Position numbers and translations under genes: made by a program
Notes under the pieces: generated by a model
The model's database searches: none
What the model was told of the DNA's origin: nothing
Seen by the model: only the letters and a program-made list of their open reading frames with translations
Shown here: one piece after another, positions 1 to 12,300 of the stretch
Layout of the letters: every line of letters begins with the position of its first letter
Position numbering within the stretch: the first letter of the stretch is position 1
Source of the DNA: Thamnaconus septentrionalis
Taxonomy: Eukaryota; Chordata; Actinopteri; Tetraodontiformes; Monacanthidae
Assembly: GCA_009823395.1 (NCBI GenBank)
Contig: CM020509.1
Location: forward strand, 12,265,001-12,329,000
DNA length: 64,000 nt
Direction: 5' to 3'

Positions 1-1140
1 CAACCAGCGGCACTGCTGAAAATGTTCTTTTTTTCAAAGCGCCCCGTTTACGTAACAGGCTGTTTGATGTGAGATCGGCTAACCCGCCGCCTGTCTGCTC
101 TCTAACCTCCTGTCAAAAGACGCAAACAGCGGAAAGTGTCGTCAGAAGGGAGACTCTGCGACAGCAAGGTGTGATGTTTTCAGCTCCTCAGACACCGAAC
201 GCTGGGAACGGCAAGGACAAACGCTCATCACTCATCGGCCTCTCATCCACGCTCCTCTGCGACAGCAGACCTCCACCCGCCACGTCTCCCATTGCTGGGC
301 AGGTCGCCTGCGTCTTTGTTCATTCAGTCCATCTCCAAAAGTCAAGCAAAAAGAAATAGATTTTAAGAAAAGAATCTATGAAATACTTTCCAGACTCGCA
401 CAGAAAGATGCTGCATGTAAAACCAACTTAGTATAGATGTTTATAACTTGACTGACTGACCGACTGTCTGACTGACTGACTTGGCTGCCTTCCTATATAT
501 TCAGACCCGGCTGTACAAAGGCTTTCAGGGGCCTCAGTGGGGGGTGGGTCGTGCAGCGGCGGTTTGTAGGTGACCGAGCCCTGCTGCCCTTATTTTTCAG
601 TGTCCGCGGACGCTGAGGCATGTTTACTAGTGTTCGGTTCATACACTTCAATGTGCATTTTGAATGAAGCCGCCCCCCAAAAAACATTCAGTTTCCGCTC
701 AGCTTCAGCTGAGAACCAGGAAGAAATGGGGGGGAATGTTTTCGTTAGTGTCATGGTCTAAAAAGAAGAAAGAAAAAAATCCAAGGGCCTACAATGTGTC
801 TGTAAATATAAGCTGTTTTTTGACATGTTTTTCTTCACATTTGAAAACCCAACCTGGACTCAGTCATTTGTACTGATGATTGTTTCCAAAGCTGCAGCGG
901 AGAGGCGCCGCCTCTCTGGCCTTCCTCACTAATTGTTTCTCCTGATGTGCAGAAGCTTTTATTTTTTAGAGACAGTTTATTCTTTTAATCTGTTTTTTGG
1001 AAAGCATTTCTCAGATACTTCTTCACACACACACCCCCACTGATTTACTGCTGTTCCACGTTTCCATGTTTGTTGACAATATTGTCAGTTATAAATAATG
1101 TTAATATGTTTTTTTTTCTGAATAAAGATTTCAACAAAAT
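1..1140 (+). other. Probable 3' UTR end of a left-flanking plus-strand gene
   Basis: No convincing coding exon is seen; the open frames here are short and low in complexity. AT-rich sequence ends in an AATAAA at 1121-1126, which would be a usable poly(A) signal for a plus-strand transcript. In human the gene tail-to-tail with WFS1 is PPP2R2C, and a plus-strand gene ending here would be convergent with wfs1 in the same way. That identity is inference from gene order only, as no PPP2R2C coding sequence lies in the window. Confidence 0.35.
1121..1126 (+). terminator. AATAAA poly(A) signal candidate
   Basis: A canonical AATAAA follows a T-rich run. It is the only supported 3' end for a gene entering from the left edge. 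Confidence 0.35.
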
Positions 1141-1396
1141 TGCATCCAATGAGGGTTTATCTTGGACGTTTTTACTGCGGCGTGATAATCTTGAGTGTGA
1201 TTGTGAGAACAGGTGCCATGGAAGGATCACGTTATAAGCATGTCGCTCACGTTTCCGTTATACCAGTTCTGTTACGTGGTCTGACGCGCCATCTACTGCT
1301 AAATCACTATTATTGCAACTCGAAAACAACTCAAAACGCACTTAAATGCTTTACTGCTGATCGTCTCTTTGTGAATAGTTCATTGAATTTTAAAAA

Positions 1397-2115
1397 TACA
1401 CTACCAGGCAAAAGTTTGGACACACCTTCTCAGGCATTTTTTTTTTTTAATCTTTACAACTTTCTACAAGGCGACACGGTGGCGCAGTGGTTAGCGCTGC
1501 CGCCTCACAGCAAGAAGGTCGTGGGTTCGATTCGGGGCCGGGCCTGTGACCTTTCTGTGTGGAGTTTGCATGTTCTCCCGTGTCTGCGTGGGTTCTCTCC
1601 GGGTTCTCTCGGCTTCCTCCCACACTCCAAAAACATGCATGTTAGGTCAATTGAATATTCTAAATTGTCCGTAGGTGTGCATGTGAGTGTGAATGGTTGT
1701 TTGTCTCTATGTGGCCTCTGCGATGAACTGGCGACTTGTCCAGGGTCTGCCTTCGCCCTAAGACAGCTGGGATAGGCTCCAGCAGACCCCGTGACCCTGA
1801 ATTGGAATAAGCGGGTATAGAAGATGAATGAATGAACTTTCTACAAGACATCAAATATATGAGCAAGATATTTGTAATTAACAAATCAAAGAAAAACACA
1901 TTAAATAACTCTGATGAAATGCGCCAATTTTGAAGAATTAAAATATAAAACCCGTTTGAGTTGTTTTACAATTTTATTGATTCCCACATAATTCCATGTG
2001 TGTTCATACGTAGTTTTGATGCCTTCAGTGAGAAACTGCAAAGTCAATAGTCATGAAAATGAAAGAAAAGACATTCAATTCATGGGGTGTGTCCAAACTT
2101 TTGACTGGTAGTGTA
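1397..2115. mobile_element. Tc1/mariner-like non-autonomous element with 28-bp terminal inverted repeats
   Basis: The left end (1399-1426) and right end (2086-2113) are inverted copies with a single mismatch, around the core CAAAAGTTTGGACACACC, and each is flanked by a TA dinucleotide as expected for Tc1/mariner insertion. This terminal sequence is widespread in fish genomes. No transposase frame is visible inside. About half of the interior is a later SINE-like insertion, so the original element was only about 340 bp. Confidence 0.7.
1471..1834 (+). mobile_element. Fish SINE-like repeat nested inside the Tc1-like element
   Basis: The head (GGCGACACGGTGGCGCAGTG) and a B-box-like GGGTTCGATTC resemble a tRNA-derived promoter. 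The 3' part ends in a GATGAATGAATG tail, as in many teleost short interspersed repeats. It is flanked by a perfect 13-bp direct repeat, AACTTTCTACAAG, at 1458-1470 and 1835-1847, which I read as the target-site duplication. I do not assign a named family. Confidence 0.7.
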
Positions 2116-3239
2116 TATATATTTACACAACAATCAAATTAAAGGTGAAATGTAAATGTACATAAAGGACTTTCAGAAGATCATTTTCTTCTTGTAGTGA
2201 CAAAAGCGCAATATTGGAAACGTAGAACTGAAAATAACGTGGAGCTGGAAATAAGCTTAAATTATTTGCCAAGAATGAAAAAGACTTCATTTGTGCTTCA
2301 CGATTTATAAAATTAAAAAACAAACAAACAAACTCGTGTTTTCACTGCGTTTATGGTTCACAGTCAAGCAGCAATGATGCCATAATTTAAAACACATTAT
2401 CACTCAGGAACTGTAGAGACTCCATATAATTAAATCTCTGCACAGCAGAGATGGAGATGAACCAGGGAGGAGAAAAAAAGCAGGACAAATAACTGGACTG
2501 TAATAAATAAAATCACTAATGTACCCTTCTTCTTCTTCTTCTTCTTCTTCTTCTTCTTCTTCTGTAAAGGTAATTAAAACACCATTTTTGCAGTGTCTGT
2601 GAAGAAATATCATGAATCAATATTATTAATGTCTTATTAGGCACTTATTTAAATATTGAATTCTTCTTACATAAAGTATAATAGGAGGCTGGATGCTGAC
2701 TTGAAAAGCAAACCCCTTAGTGTTCACATCATGATTGCAACATTTTGTTCAAAACAATAAACTTTCACATTGTACAAAGATTGAAAACAGGCACGAGCAG
2801 GTTGCACAGTTTGACTGAGACAGTGTCCAGTTTGAATATCAATGATATTTCCTACAAAACCATGTCCCACACAAACAAAATCACATGAAATTGGTGGCAG
2901 ACTGCGATGAGCGCAAAACCACCGCTGACCTGGTCTGAAGGAGTTCAGAATTTTTTCTTGTGTTTCAGTGGCTGAATAATGACTCATTGTTTCTCCCTTG
3001 TTTAGACTTCATGAAATGATCTACTTGGACATATTTTGGCACAAAAGCTGCTAAATATGCAAATCGCACTCTCACACTCAGGAGTTTAGCCACAGGAATT
3101 CCCAACCTGCCCTCCTACAGTACTAATTGATCGTCGGTTTTGCAACGACATTCAGCAAACTCGTGTTCTTCGAATTAAAAAAAAAAAAAGTCATAATATT
3201 ATTATTACTGCATCTTGTGTTGTTGGGCAGCATCGCCCT
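2116..3239. other. Intergenic / wfs1 3' flank
   Basis: AT-rich DNA downstream of the wfs1 stop codon (minus strand), part of which must be wfs1 3' UTR. I found no clear minus-strand AATAAA close to the stop, so the transcript end is not placed. It contains a (TTC)n microsatellite at about 2527-2563. No coding exon is supported. Confidence 0.4.
2527..2563. repeat. (TTC)n microsatellite
   Basis: A perfect run of about 12 TTC units. Confidence 0.9.
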
Positions 3240-6200
3240 CTATGCCGCTTCCTGCGGCAGTGTCTCGGCCTCCTCGCCCACCTCGGCCTCCTCGTGCTGC
3301 ACCAGCTGGGCCGTGAGGATGGGGTTGAAGAAGAAGTCGAAGCTGAACTGCAGGGCTCGCTGCGTGGTCAGCCGCCAGTCCTGCTCGATCTTGTGCTGCC
3401 GGCGGTTGGGCGCCGGGGCGTCGCCACACGACAGGCAGTGGATGGCCTTCAGCTCGAACACGGGCCACTTGGAGCCCAGGCGGCCCTCCAGGATGGTGCT
3501 GAACTCCACCAGGCTGCCCGTCTGCAGGTGCAGCAGCACCGCCTTGAACTCGTTGCTGGCCCTCAGCACGATGTCCTTGGTGGCGTCCTCGTCCTCCACC
3601 ACCGTGCCGTTCCGGCTCTTCCTCTCCAGCGGCATGCCCATCGTCACCTCGAACTTGTAGCGGTCGAAGCGCTTGATGTGGCACTCGTGCTTGGCCAGCT
3701 CCTTCAGCTTGCACAGGGGGTCTCGCGGCGGCGGGGCCGGGGCGGGCAGAGGCCCTGGCTCCGCCCCCGCCGCCTCCTCGGCCTCCTGGCACAGAGGGTA
3801 CGGCTCGCCGTACAGGCAGCGCATCCAGTTGCCCAGCACCACTGGCAGCAGGTTGATGACCGAGTGCGGCCCGTTCTCGATGTCGGTCACGCGCACGTAC
3901 TTGAAGCGGCCGGTCCAGGTGACGCGGTGGCCCTCCAGGTGCGAGCACAGGATCTGCGTCTGCGCCATGTTGGACTCCTTCCACGCCTGGGGCCCGCACA
4001 GCTGGCTGTACTGCGGCCAGGTCAGGGTGGAGTTGTACACCTTCATGCCCTCCGACCGGTAGATGTACATCCAGCAGAAGAGCGCCACCACGCTGAGCCA
4101 CACCAGGATGAGCTTGACGATGCTGCTGCGCGACAGCGAGCGCAAGACGGCGACGGGGTTGAGGCTAAAGCGGGTCCACAGGCGCAGCACCACCGGCACG
4201 AAGCACACGGTCAGCGTCACCGCCATCTTGGTCACCTCCAGCGCCACAAACCACTGCAGCAGCTGGATGAGGAGGATGGCGGCCAGGCCCAGGGAGAGCA
4301 CGGGCAGGGCGAAGAGGAAGAGGAAGTAGCCCACCGAGGTGCGGATGAGGCCTATCGCGGAGGAGTTGTGGAGGAAGACCAGGGTGAGCTCGCACCAGGT
4401 GAAGCAGACCAGGTAGGGCACCAGGCACAGGTACGTCCCCTTGAAGCCCCTCAGCTGGGCCATGCGGAACAGGAGGTAGAAGAGGTGGCCGTACAGGAGG
4501 CAGGGCACGCTCAGGTTGAGCGCCAGCGCGTGCCCCAGCGGCACGGTGACGAACGTCATCCCGAAGACCCGCAGCAGGCGCAGGGAGTCGGGCAGCAGCG
4601 GCGTGAGGGAGCACACGCCCGAGAGGACCTCCGTCAGGAGGGCCTTCTGGGCGAAGAGCTGAGCCGTGGCGTGGAGGCTGAGGAAGGCGGTGACGGTGAA
4701 GAAGACGCCCACGGCGGCAAACTCGGCGCAGGGGATCCAGGATTTGTCCGCCACGGGGAAGGAGAAAACCACGAAGGCCACGGAGAGCAGGAAGTAGCTG
4801 GAGAGACGAGGGCACAGGGTGGGTTTGGTCTCGCGAAGGACTGTTTTAGTCGGTCAGGAAGTTCAAATGTCCCATGTATCCCTATGTTAGGGTTGACTCA
4901 TGGATGTATTATAAGAACTGGATACCGGACTGGCAATTTGGCGGCCTGCCGATTTTCCCCAGTGGCCACTCGAGGTACTGCAGCAACAAAATCCCATGGG
5001 CCCAAAAAGCATTTTTCCCCACAGACGGCAACAAATAAAGGCCAGAAAATCCAGAAAAGAGTTTATTCCCAGCGTGACGTCACGACGTCGTACGTACGTG
5101 CTGCTGGTGTCTCAGCTCGTTCTGATTGGCCAAATCCATCATGTGAGTTAGAGAGGCATGATGGGAAGTGACACTACTGAAGTCAAGGAAGTCAAAAACT
5201 TTTTTGGCATGTGTGCTGAGTGAGGAACTTCATTGAAATGAATGGGCTGCCATCTTGGACTCTGGGGGCCTGGACACTATACTTAACTCCTCCCCTTTCT
5301 TCAGCGTACAGGTTGAGGGTGTTACACTAAAACTTGTCCCTTTCTAGACTACAATAACATTAAACCTACGACTTCTACTTACTAATAAAGTGCCTAACCA
5401 GGCAAACATCACATCTACAAGACATCAGTAAACTAAAACGCTAAACAGCAGACTTTTACAAAGAATATATATTTTTTATAGAGATGTACTCACAGATAGG
5501 GCTCGAGGTGCGTCCATCCAAAGTTAGTCTCTGCCTGCTCCAGATCCAACTTGGGCTCAAAATGGCTCAGCAGGTCTGTCAGAGCTCGGTAATTTTCCCA
5601 GGCTTTTGAATTCTGCAGGAAAAAGATCATTTACTTTACAGGCGTGTCTCCAGCCCAACAGCAAACACAAAACACACAAAAAAAGACAAAACAAAACAAA
5701 CACAGAGAAAGAAAAATGCCTCCACGTGCACTTGCCTGAAACACCCGCAGGGTGCAGATGACCATGGAGAAGAAGGAGAGGTAGAACACCAGCAGGGGGA
5801 TGACGCAGATGAAGAACTCGATGGTGAGGTTGGAGATGATGAAGAAGAAGATGAGGGCGTTGACGTGGTGCGTGGGGATGAGGGCGCTGAGCCACTGCAT
5901 GCCGGCGCGCGAGGCCCAGTCGATGAGGTGCTCCTTGATCTCCAGCAGGGCGTGCAGAGGGAACTTGAGCAGCTGGAGGGAAGAGGAAGGCACGAAACAA
6001 GACGGACATCAGTCATCCAGTGGGACTCAGCCGAGTGGGACTCCAGCGGCCGGGCGAAGACGCCACCACCGACCTTTTGCTGGAGCGGCAGCTCGTCGGG
6101 GTTCTTCACCACCACGTCGTCGTCGTCGTCGTCGTCGTCGTCTCCGGCTGCGGCCATGACTGGCGGGGGCGCGACGCCCTGCGCGTACTTCTTGGTCATC

Positions 6201-8661
6201 TCCACGAAGTCGTCCAGGCCGACGTGGGAGCTGGCTGCAGGGACGCACGGGACAGTGAGAAGAAACTTGAAATACACACACACACACACACAGCACCAGA
6301 TGATTAAATGGCCTCGATTTGAGCCACACGCACCTTCGCTGGTGACCATCGTCTCCAAGATTCTCCTCTGTTTCTTGGCTGAGCTGTTCAGAGGTCCTAG
6401 AGACGCTGGTTTGCCTGTTGCGACGTGTTCAAGAAAACACAAACTTATTGTTAAGTTGGATAGTTTGACTTCGTTGACATTTTTTTTTTTTTAGATGAAC
6501 CCTGTGTGCCTTCAGGTACCTGGCTCTGCGTGCACGTGTTCAACATTGTCCAGCATCTCGGAAACAGCCACCGACTTCTTCCTCTCCGGGTTCAACTTCC
6601 AGTACATCAGCAGAGCGGCTTTGCGGACTCCCCTCTCGAAGGCGGTCTCCATGCACAACTTCTTCACCTCCTCCACGTTCTCCAGGGTGATGCCTGCAAC
6701 GCAGGAACGCTGACATTTTATGTGCTGCTCTTTGTGAACAGAAACACAGCAAAGTGAGATTTCTTGCAGGCCTTCTTGCACCTTTTCTGGAGGACAAGCA
6801 CTGCTGCAGCAGCTTGACGGCGTCTCTCCTTCCCTGTTTAGCGGCCTGGATGAGCCACGTGACCGCCGTGCAGTTATTTAGCTCCTCGTCTTGTTCTTTA
6901 GCCAGAGCGAGGAAGTAACGCCCCATCTGGACACACACACGCAAGCACAAACACTTCAGGACTGCAATGGAAGCATTTCTGAGACTTGCTTGACTCTGCT
7001 TCTGCCCCTCGTTGCAATACGCCCGTTTGACAGTCGCCAGCATTTAGCGGGGCCGCTGTTGAGCCGCCATATGTTTGTTCAGGTCGACAGCGTTTGCAAT
7101 CTGTTCGCTGACACTGACCTTGGTTTGCGATTTTGCGTCTCCTGACTTGGCTCTCTCCTCGATGTCCTCGAAGCTGACCTCCTCCTCGGGCTCTTCAGAG
7201 GGAAAAACTAAGTTCAGCATGACAGCGAAAGACGCAGTAGATTGTTTGCTGAAAATGTGAATTATCCCTCAAATACTATTTGACTGAAACTGGCACAGAC
7301 AGTTTGTCGAAGTGCACAGAGGCTGATGGAAGAAGTTCTGTTCAGAGAGCAGACAGAGTCGAGGAAGGGAATCCAAAGTAAGAGCATGAGTCAGACCCTT
7401 CCCAGAGACAGCTTCTGCTCTGATGGAAATCTTGTTCAGATTGCTCGTATGTGTGTGTGTGCGCACACGCAATGATGCCTTATGCCAATTTACTAGTCTG
7501 ACACTCAAATTTCAAGGGACCTCGGTGAAGCTTATCCAAACATAGCATTTACTCAAAAATAAAAAAAAAACTGGATAAAAAGGAAATGTTCACGTATTGA
7601 AGGAAATTATTCAGAGTTTGATCGTGGAAACACTTTTTGGCACTCAGCACCTCTGCAGCCTGTAACTGACACTGGTGTTTCATGTGCTGCTCTGCCTGGG
7701 CCTGACTCTTCTGGAAGCTGATAAGTCTGATCCACGTGATGCCTCTTGATTCTCCTGCAACTTAGGTCCCACCCACAATCCGCTGCCTCTAAAATAACTG
7801 TTTGCTTAGCACGGTCAGCAGCAGCTGCTAGCTTTGACAATGTGCACACACATGCTCAGGGTCTTCTGTCACAGCCTTTTATCGAAAGTAACTACGTTAT
7901 AACGACTTTCACAAGTCTTCTCAAAGAAATGGGAGTCTAGAGGGAAAAAGGGCTGAGGTGTTATATTTCACACTTTCCAGTTTTACCCATGATGGGAGCT
8001 CTGCAGAGCCAAGCAACAATTTAAAACCTGATATCCCCATCGGTCCTTATCTTGTGTGCAAACTCTACACGGCAAGTCTAGCTTGAGATAAGGCTGAGTC
8101 ATCTTTTGCTGGTGAAGACAGCAGAGTGGGATGGGCTGCTCGATTTACATGTAGTGGTAAAGTTCATGGCTGCCATGGAGACGCAGCAGCAAACAAGGTA
8201 GCTACCAGGTGACTGGTGTGCTGCTGTGATTGGTGGAGAGGAAAGTGAAAGACTGCCACAACGATTTAGTGACCACAAGTGCAAAGAGTTAAATTCTCAC
8301 CGGGCTCACGTGCGGGAGGAGGCCGTGCGGCAGCTGCGAAGTCAGACGAAGGACTTTCCGGCGCTGCGTTCAGCTGAGATCTGCCAACCTGGGAGGGGGT
8401 CCTGATGGGCTGCCGGAGAGGGGAGGCAGGCGGCGTGGACAGAGAGGAGGAGCGGGAGAAAAGAGCGGAAGGAGTCCGCGGGGAGGCAGTCGAGGGAGAA
8501 GACAACGGCATGGCTGGAGGTGTCGGCATTTTGAGTTTAGGCTTCGCGTGGTCTGAGACGGACGCCACGCGGGGAGATGCTGGCGAGCCCTGCAGGGAGA
8601 GGTCAGGCCTCAGGGTTGGTGATGGTGAGGGCGAGGGCTTTGGTGTCAGCTGTGGGTCCAT
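3240..8661 (-). CDS. wfs1: Wolframin, ER membrane glycoprotein (nine coding exons)
   Basis: Wolframin is an ER membrane protein involved in calcium handling and the unfolded-protein response. Exons, in transcript order: 8661-8301, 7192-7119, 6926-6782, 6693-6520, 6414-6334, 6234-6074, 5972-5736, 5612-5494, 4797-3240. Every junction keeps phase, giving 969 residues and a TAG stop. Residues 1-120 are Ser/Pro-rich and look disordered. About 121-251 form a Sel1-like helical region ([36 protein letters not shown]). A polyacidic stretch (nine Asp) follows near residue 313. The membrane domain starts about residue 370 ([17 protein letters not shown]), with about ten hydrophobic segments. The C-terminal lumenal part is strongly conserved ([40 protein letters not shown]). 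The start sits three bases inside its exon (CAATGG after a TTTCAG acceptor), implying an upstream non-coding exon. One acceptor (6414) had a nearby alternative at 6401. The 5735-5613 intron begins with GC. Confidence 0.95.
4798..5493 (-). other. wfs1 last intron
   Basis: About 0.7 kb between the last two coding exons, with GTGAGT at the donor and TCTCTCCAG at the acceptor. It has no coding content of its own. A promoter-like cluster lies inside, with a palindromic TGACGTCA at 5075-5082 and ATTGGCC at about 5124. This stretch may itself be a dispersed repeat. Confidence 0.6.
6116..6142 (-). repeat. In-frame GAC microsatellite encoding nine Asp in wolframin
   Basis: A pure trinucleotide run inside the sixth wfs1 coding exon. 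It encodes an uninterrupted Asp tract just before the conserved [14 protein letters not shown] segment. Human wolframin has a shorter, mixed Asp/Glu tract at this place. Confidence 0.85.
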
Positions 8662-8814
8662 TGCTGAAATGGTACAAAAATTTGTGATGTTAACACATCG
8701 ATAGCTACGTCTTCAAGGTACGACAACTCGAAAAGGGGGAAAGCATGAAAAGAAAATACATGACAGCTTTTAAGGGAATTTGTTGTCCAAGTTTACTTGA
8801 CCGGCTACGAAGGC

Positions 8815-8840
8815 ATCATCATCATCATCATCATCATCAT
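8815..8840. repeat. (ATC)n microsatellite in wfs1 5' intron
   Basis: A perfect run of eight ATC units plus AT, between the candidate 5' UTR exon and the first coding exon. Confidence 0.85.
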
Positions 8841-9261
8841 GTGTCATCCTACAGAACTCCCGTGTCAAAAAAAAAAACGTGTTCAAGCGTTCTAAGTGCC
8901 GTCCTGTCGTAACCTGCTTTCTCCAGTGGCGAAAGTGTTTAGTGACCTGCCGTCTACACTAGAAGCTATGTAAAGCCTGTCAGCTAAACTGGGAAGGACA
9001 CATCTTTAGTGTCCCTTCTAGAACCGTGATGGATCGTGTTGCCTTTCGGGGGAAACCCCCTTTGACAGCGTTATACGCAACTCATGACACAGAACATGTA
9101 GTTCAAACGTAACTGAAACCAGAGACCAGAAGCGGTTTAAAAAAACATCACACAATGCTGGTGTTTATGTACACAATATGGATGACGATAAAAATAACCC
9201 ATAGTTCTTCCAGCTAATGCTAACCCTCATGACCCCCACAGACATCTATTTTACGGCTCAC

Positions 9262-9360
9262 CTTCAACGGATTTAAAAATCCACTTCACTCGTGCATCGA
9301 CGCAACTCTTAGTGTCTTTGTTTTGCGGCGTCAATATTCATTCTACACTTTTGCTTTTCT
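9262..9360 (-). other. wfs1: Candidate 5' UTR exon of wfs1
   Basis: The first coding exon starts right after a TTTCAG acceptor, so an untranslated exon is expected upstream. On the minus strand GTTGAAG|GTGAGC gives a good donor at 9262/9261. Inverted CCAAT boxes lie upstream, at about 9476 (ATTGGACA) and 9517 (CCATTGG), which fits a promoter. The upper end of the exon is a guess. Confidence 0.35.
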
Positions 9361-9362
9361 CG

Positions 9363-12300
9363 AAGATAACTGCACCGCTCGGTGTTACTTGGCTCTGAGT
9401 GATCAAATTCCAGACCTTCCTCACAGTGTTGTCCACATGAAGCATACGCCCACTTCCCCAGAAGTCGTGTGGTGATTGGACAAAAATGAACACTGGGGTT
9501 GTGAAAGTGTGATTCCATTGGTTAAAAAGGAGAACGTTGTGGTAACTTCTCTCAGGCGAAACAAGTCAATAGTCGAACAGATGATGGCGATTGACCCATG
9601 GTTCCTATACTGTATGTAATAAACATAAATGTACAGATTATATTTATGTAATAAACACTCAAAAATAGAACTTTATTATTAAAATAAAAAGTTTCAAAGT
9701 AAACATTACGTCATATTTTTAGTTTAGAACACTGTAATACATCTCTTTCACCATGGGAGGGTAGCACATCACGAAAAAACTAGTTCATTAAGAATAAGAA
9801 TTACATTGTTCCTTAAGAATAGGAATTCTATTTGTCTTTCACAGTCCTGCAGTCTAAAAATCAAGTTTAATTGTCCAGATTATTTTTTTTCAGAACAAGA
9901 TTTTATGCTTAACCAGCGAGTACTACCCCACAGACTAAGATAGTAGGCCACGGCCACATCATATAAACTTAGACCACAAGGGAAAGAAATAATAAAATAA
10001 TAAAAACAGAGTACATAAACATATGAGATGCATAAAACATCAGGTAGGCTATGAAAAAGAAACAAAATGACAATCCTACTCGGTCTCATTTTTCTTGCCC
10101 TTTTGTGCTGATAAAACCTGCACAGCGGGCATGATCCCAACATAATCTGATTTTCTTGCGGATTTTATGTTTACTCAACAGCTCTGCATAATTACATGAT
10201 TTACCTACAATGCACATAAAGGAAATGGATTTTGGGTAATTTAATCTGCCTGACAAGAGGGGTTGAAAGCAACATTGAGCTCTTTAAATAATTCTCCTAA
10301 TATGATTAACCTTTATCTCCATTTGGCCGTGCAAAGATGCATTGAATTTGATCATCATAATGGAATAGATTCTAATGATAAAAGTACGTAAAAATTCATA
10401 CAAAACCAGTTATTAAAATCTGAAACAAAGGACCAAGGCGTAATGGAAGGAGAGCAGCCTATGTTAAACTTGTGAAAAGAGTAAGCAACATTTCCCAAGA
10501 GAAAGACTGTCGGTGAATGTGGGAATGGAACTGTATGGATACCACATTGTGGTGAGGGGGAAAGGAAGTGAGCGCTGTAATTGCAGCTGCATTGAAGCAG
10601 TTATGTAAATGGCTCTTGATTAGTAGATTAACTCAATCCAGTTGAGAGGATAAGCAGGAGCCTTGTCCAGTTTTGTTCTTGCACATGTGCACCTTCAATC
10701 TACATTAGGCAAGTTGTGTTTCAAACAGGCTTTGTGGAACATGCACTTCAGAAGCTGTCTGCAAGGGGATGATTATTTACAATGCATTTTATTTTTTCAT
10801 TTCCAATGAAATGTGCATAATTATTGGTCACATTACACATATGAGTTACAGAGTAGTTAGAAAGTTTACATTTTTTACCACCTTGTCAAAACATTTAAAA
10901 CTCAGTCGCACAAGGTTATCAGAGCACACTCTCTTCCCATAGGCATGTAGGTAGTCCACTGTCTTTCTTCACTTACATAGTATCTTTTCTCACATGTAAA
11001 GGTCTTGTTGGGAGTGGGGCGCAGACCTATGGTTTGTCGGTATAGCAACAAGTGAACGGCTGCAATTAAGAGACTTCCCTAAACTTGGAAGATCCTCTCT
11101 GAAGAGAGCTGTGCAGTTGTGTCAATACTTTAATGAATTTAAGATATGTAATTTTATGTAGCCATGCAAATATGTCTATTTCTATTTCTACTATTTCTAT
11201 TTTACTATCAATTTAGCATGAGCTTTAAGGTTATGCCACGGACTAATTATTTTGCAATATGGTCCATTTGTTGATGTGCAAACGTGTGCATCCATACTAT
11301 TCTCACATTATTGTCACTTCCTGTACTTTCTTAATGACGAAAACTCCCATCCTTCCTGTAGGTCATGGCCCTTCATTATGTCAACACTGGTTGTATTGAT
11401 TTGTTGCTATTTTGAGGTCTGAGTGGAGGAAGGGAAAGAGGAAAATTCAAAGTATTTGAACGAGAATGTCTCATGTAGAATTTAACACACAGTCTGGACA
11501 GGAATCGTGCTAAATGTTCACTATGTCAATGTCAAATATGGTAAGAATATGTAGCTACTACATCTCCCCTAATACATTTTTCCTAATAAGTTAATGCATA
11601 ATATCTACAAAGAAAATTCTACTAATGATTGAAAGTAATAAATCACTGTCTACAATGAAAACCATTGAAAGGTGGTCTAACTGTCCTTAGGTCATACTTA
11701 CTCTGTGGATACAAGGAGCACCTCGTATTAGAGCTGTGGGAAGTGATTCTATTAGGTCGTCCACATACTGGACAACATAATGGAACATTTAAAAACAGCC
11801 TTTCCATTTAGGAACTCATACGTGACCAGAAGACCAGAACTGGAATAAATCTGTCCAAAAACTATAGAAACCAAGTAAACACATTTTTTCACTAAATCAT
11901 CTTGTCTCGTTCATGTTATGCATTAAAAGCTTTTGTGAAGGACCGTAGAACACCGTAGAATTATTTTTTTCCTTTTTTTGTGGGTAAAAGTGGTGACTCA
12001 TACCCAGAAACCTTAACTGTCTTCATATGAAAGTCTTACATCACCAAAGGCTCATCAGACTGTGGACTTAAGTTTAAGTAATGGAAAATAGGTCAGTTTG
12101 GATGGCTAGTTTTAGAACTACAAAGGTGTTCCACGTTTTCAATGCCTGTGTTTGAACCGACTGTTATATATACAATAAAAGGTGTTTTCTTTATCTGGTC
12201 TGCCTGGAATATCAAAGGCTGTCACTTAAATAAATTGAATATCTCTGCTGCCATGGATATGTTAAGCTTATTATGGACAGCACCCACAGACATGGCAAAA

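Noticed and set aside
1479..1560. tRNA gene
   Set aside because: A- and B-box-like motifs are present, but no cloverleaf can be folded from the sequence. It is the head of a SINE flanked by a target duplication.
3294..5171. 625-codon open frame on the plus strand opposite wfs1
   Set aside because: It lies antisense to the GC-rich last wfs1 exon, runs through an intron and resembles no protein family. Long antisense frames are expected opposite exons with GC-rich third positions.
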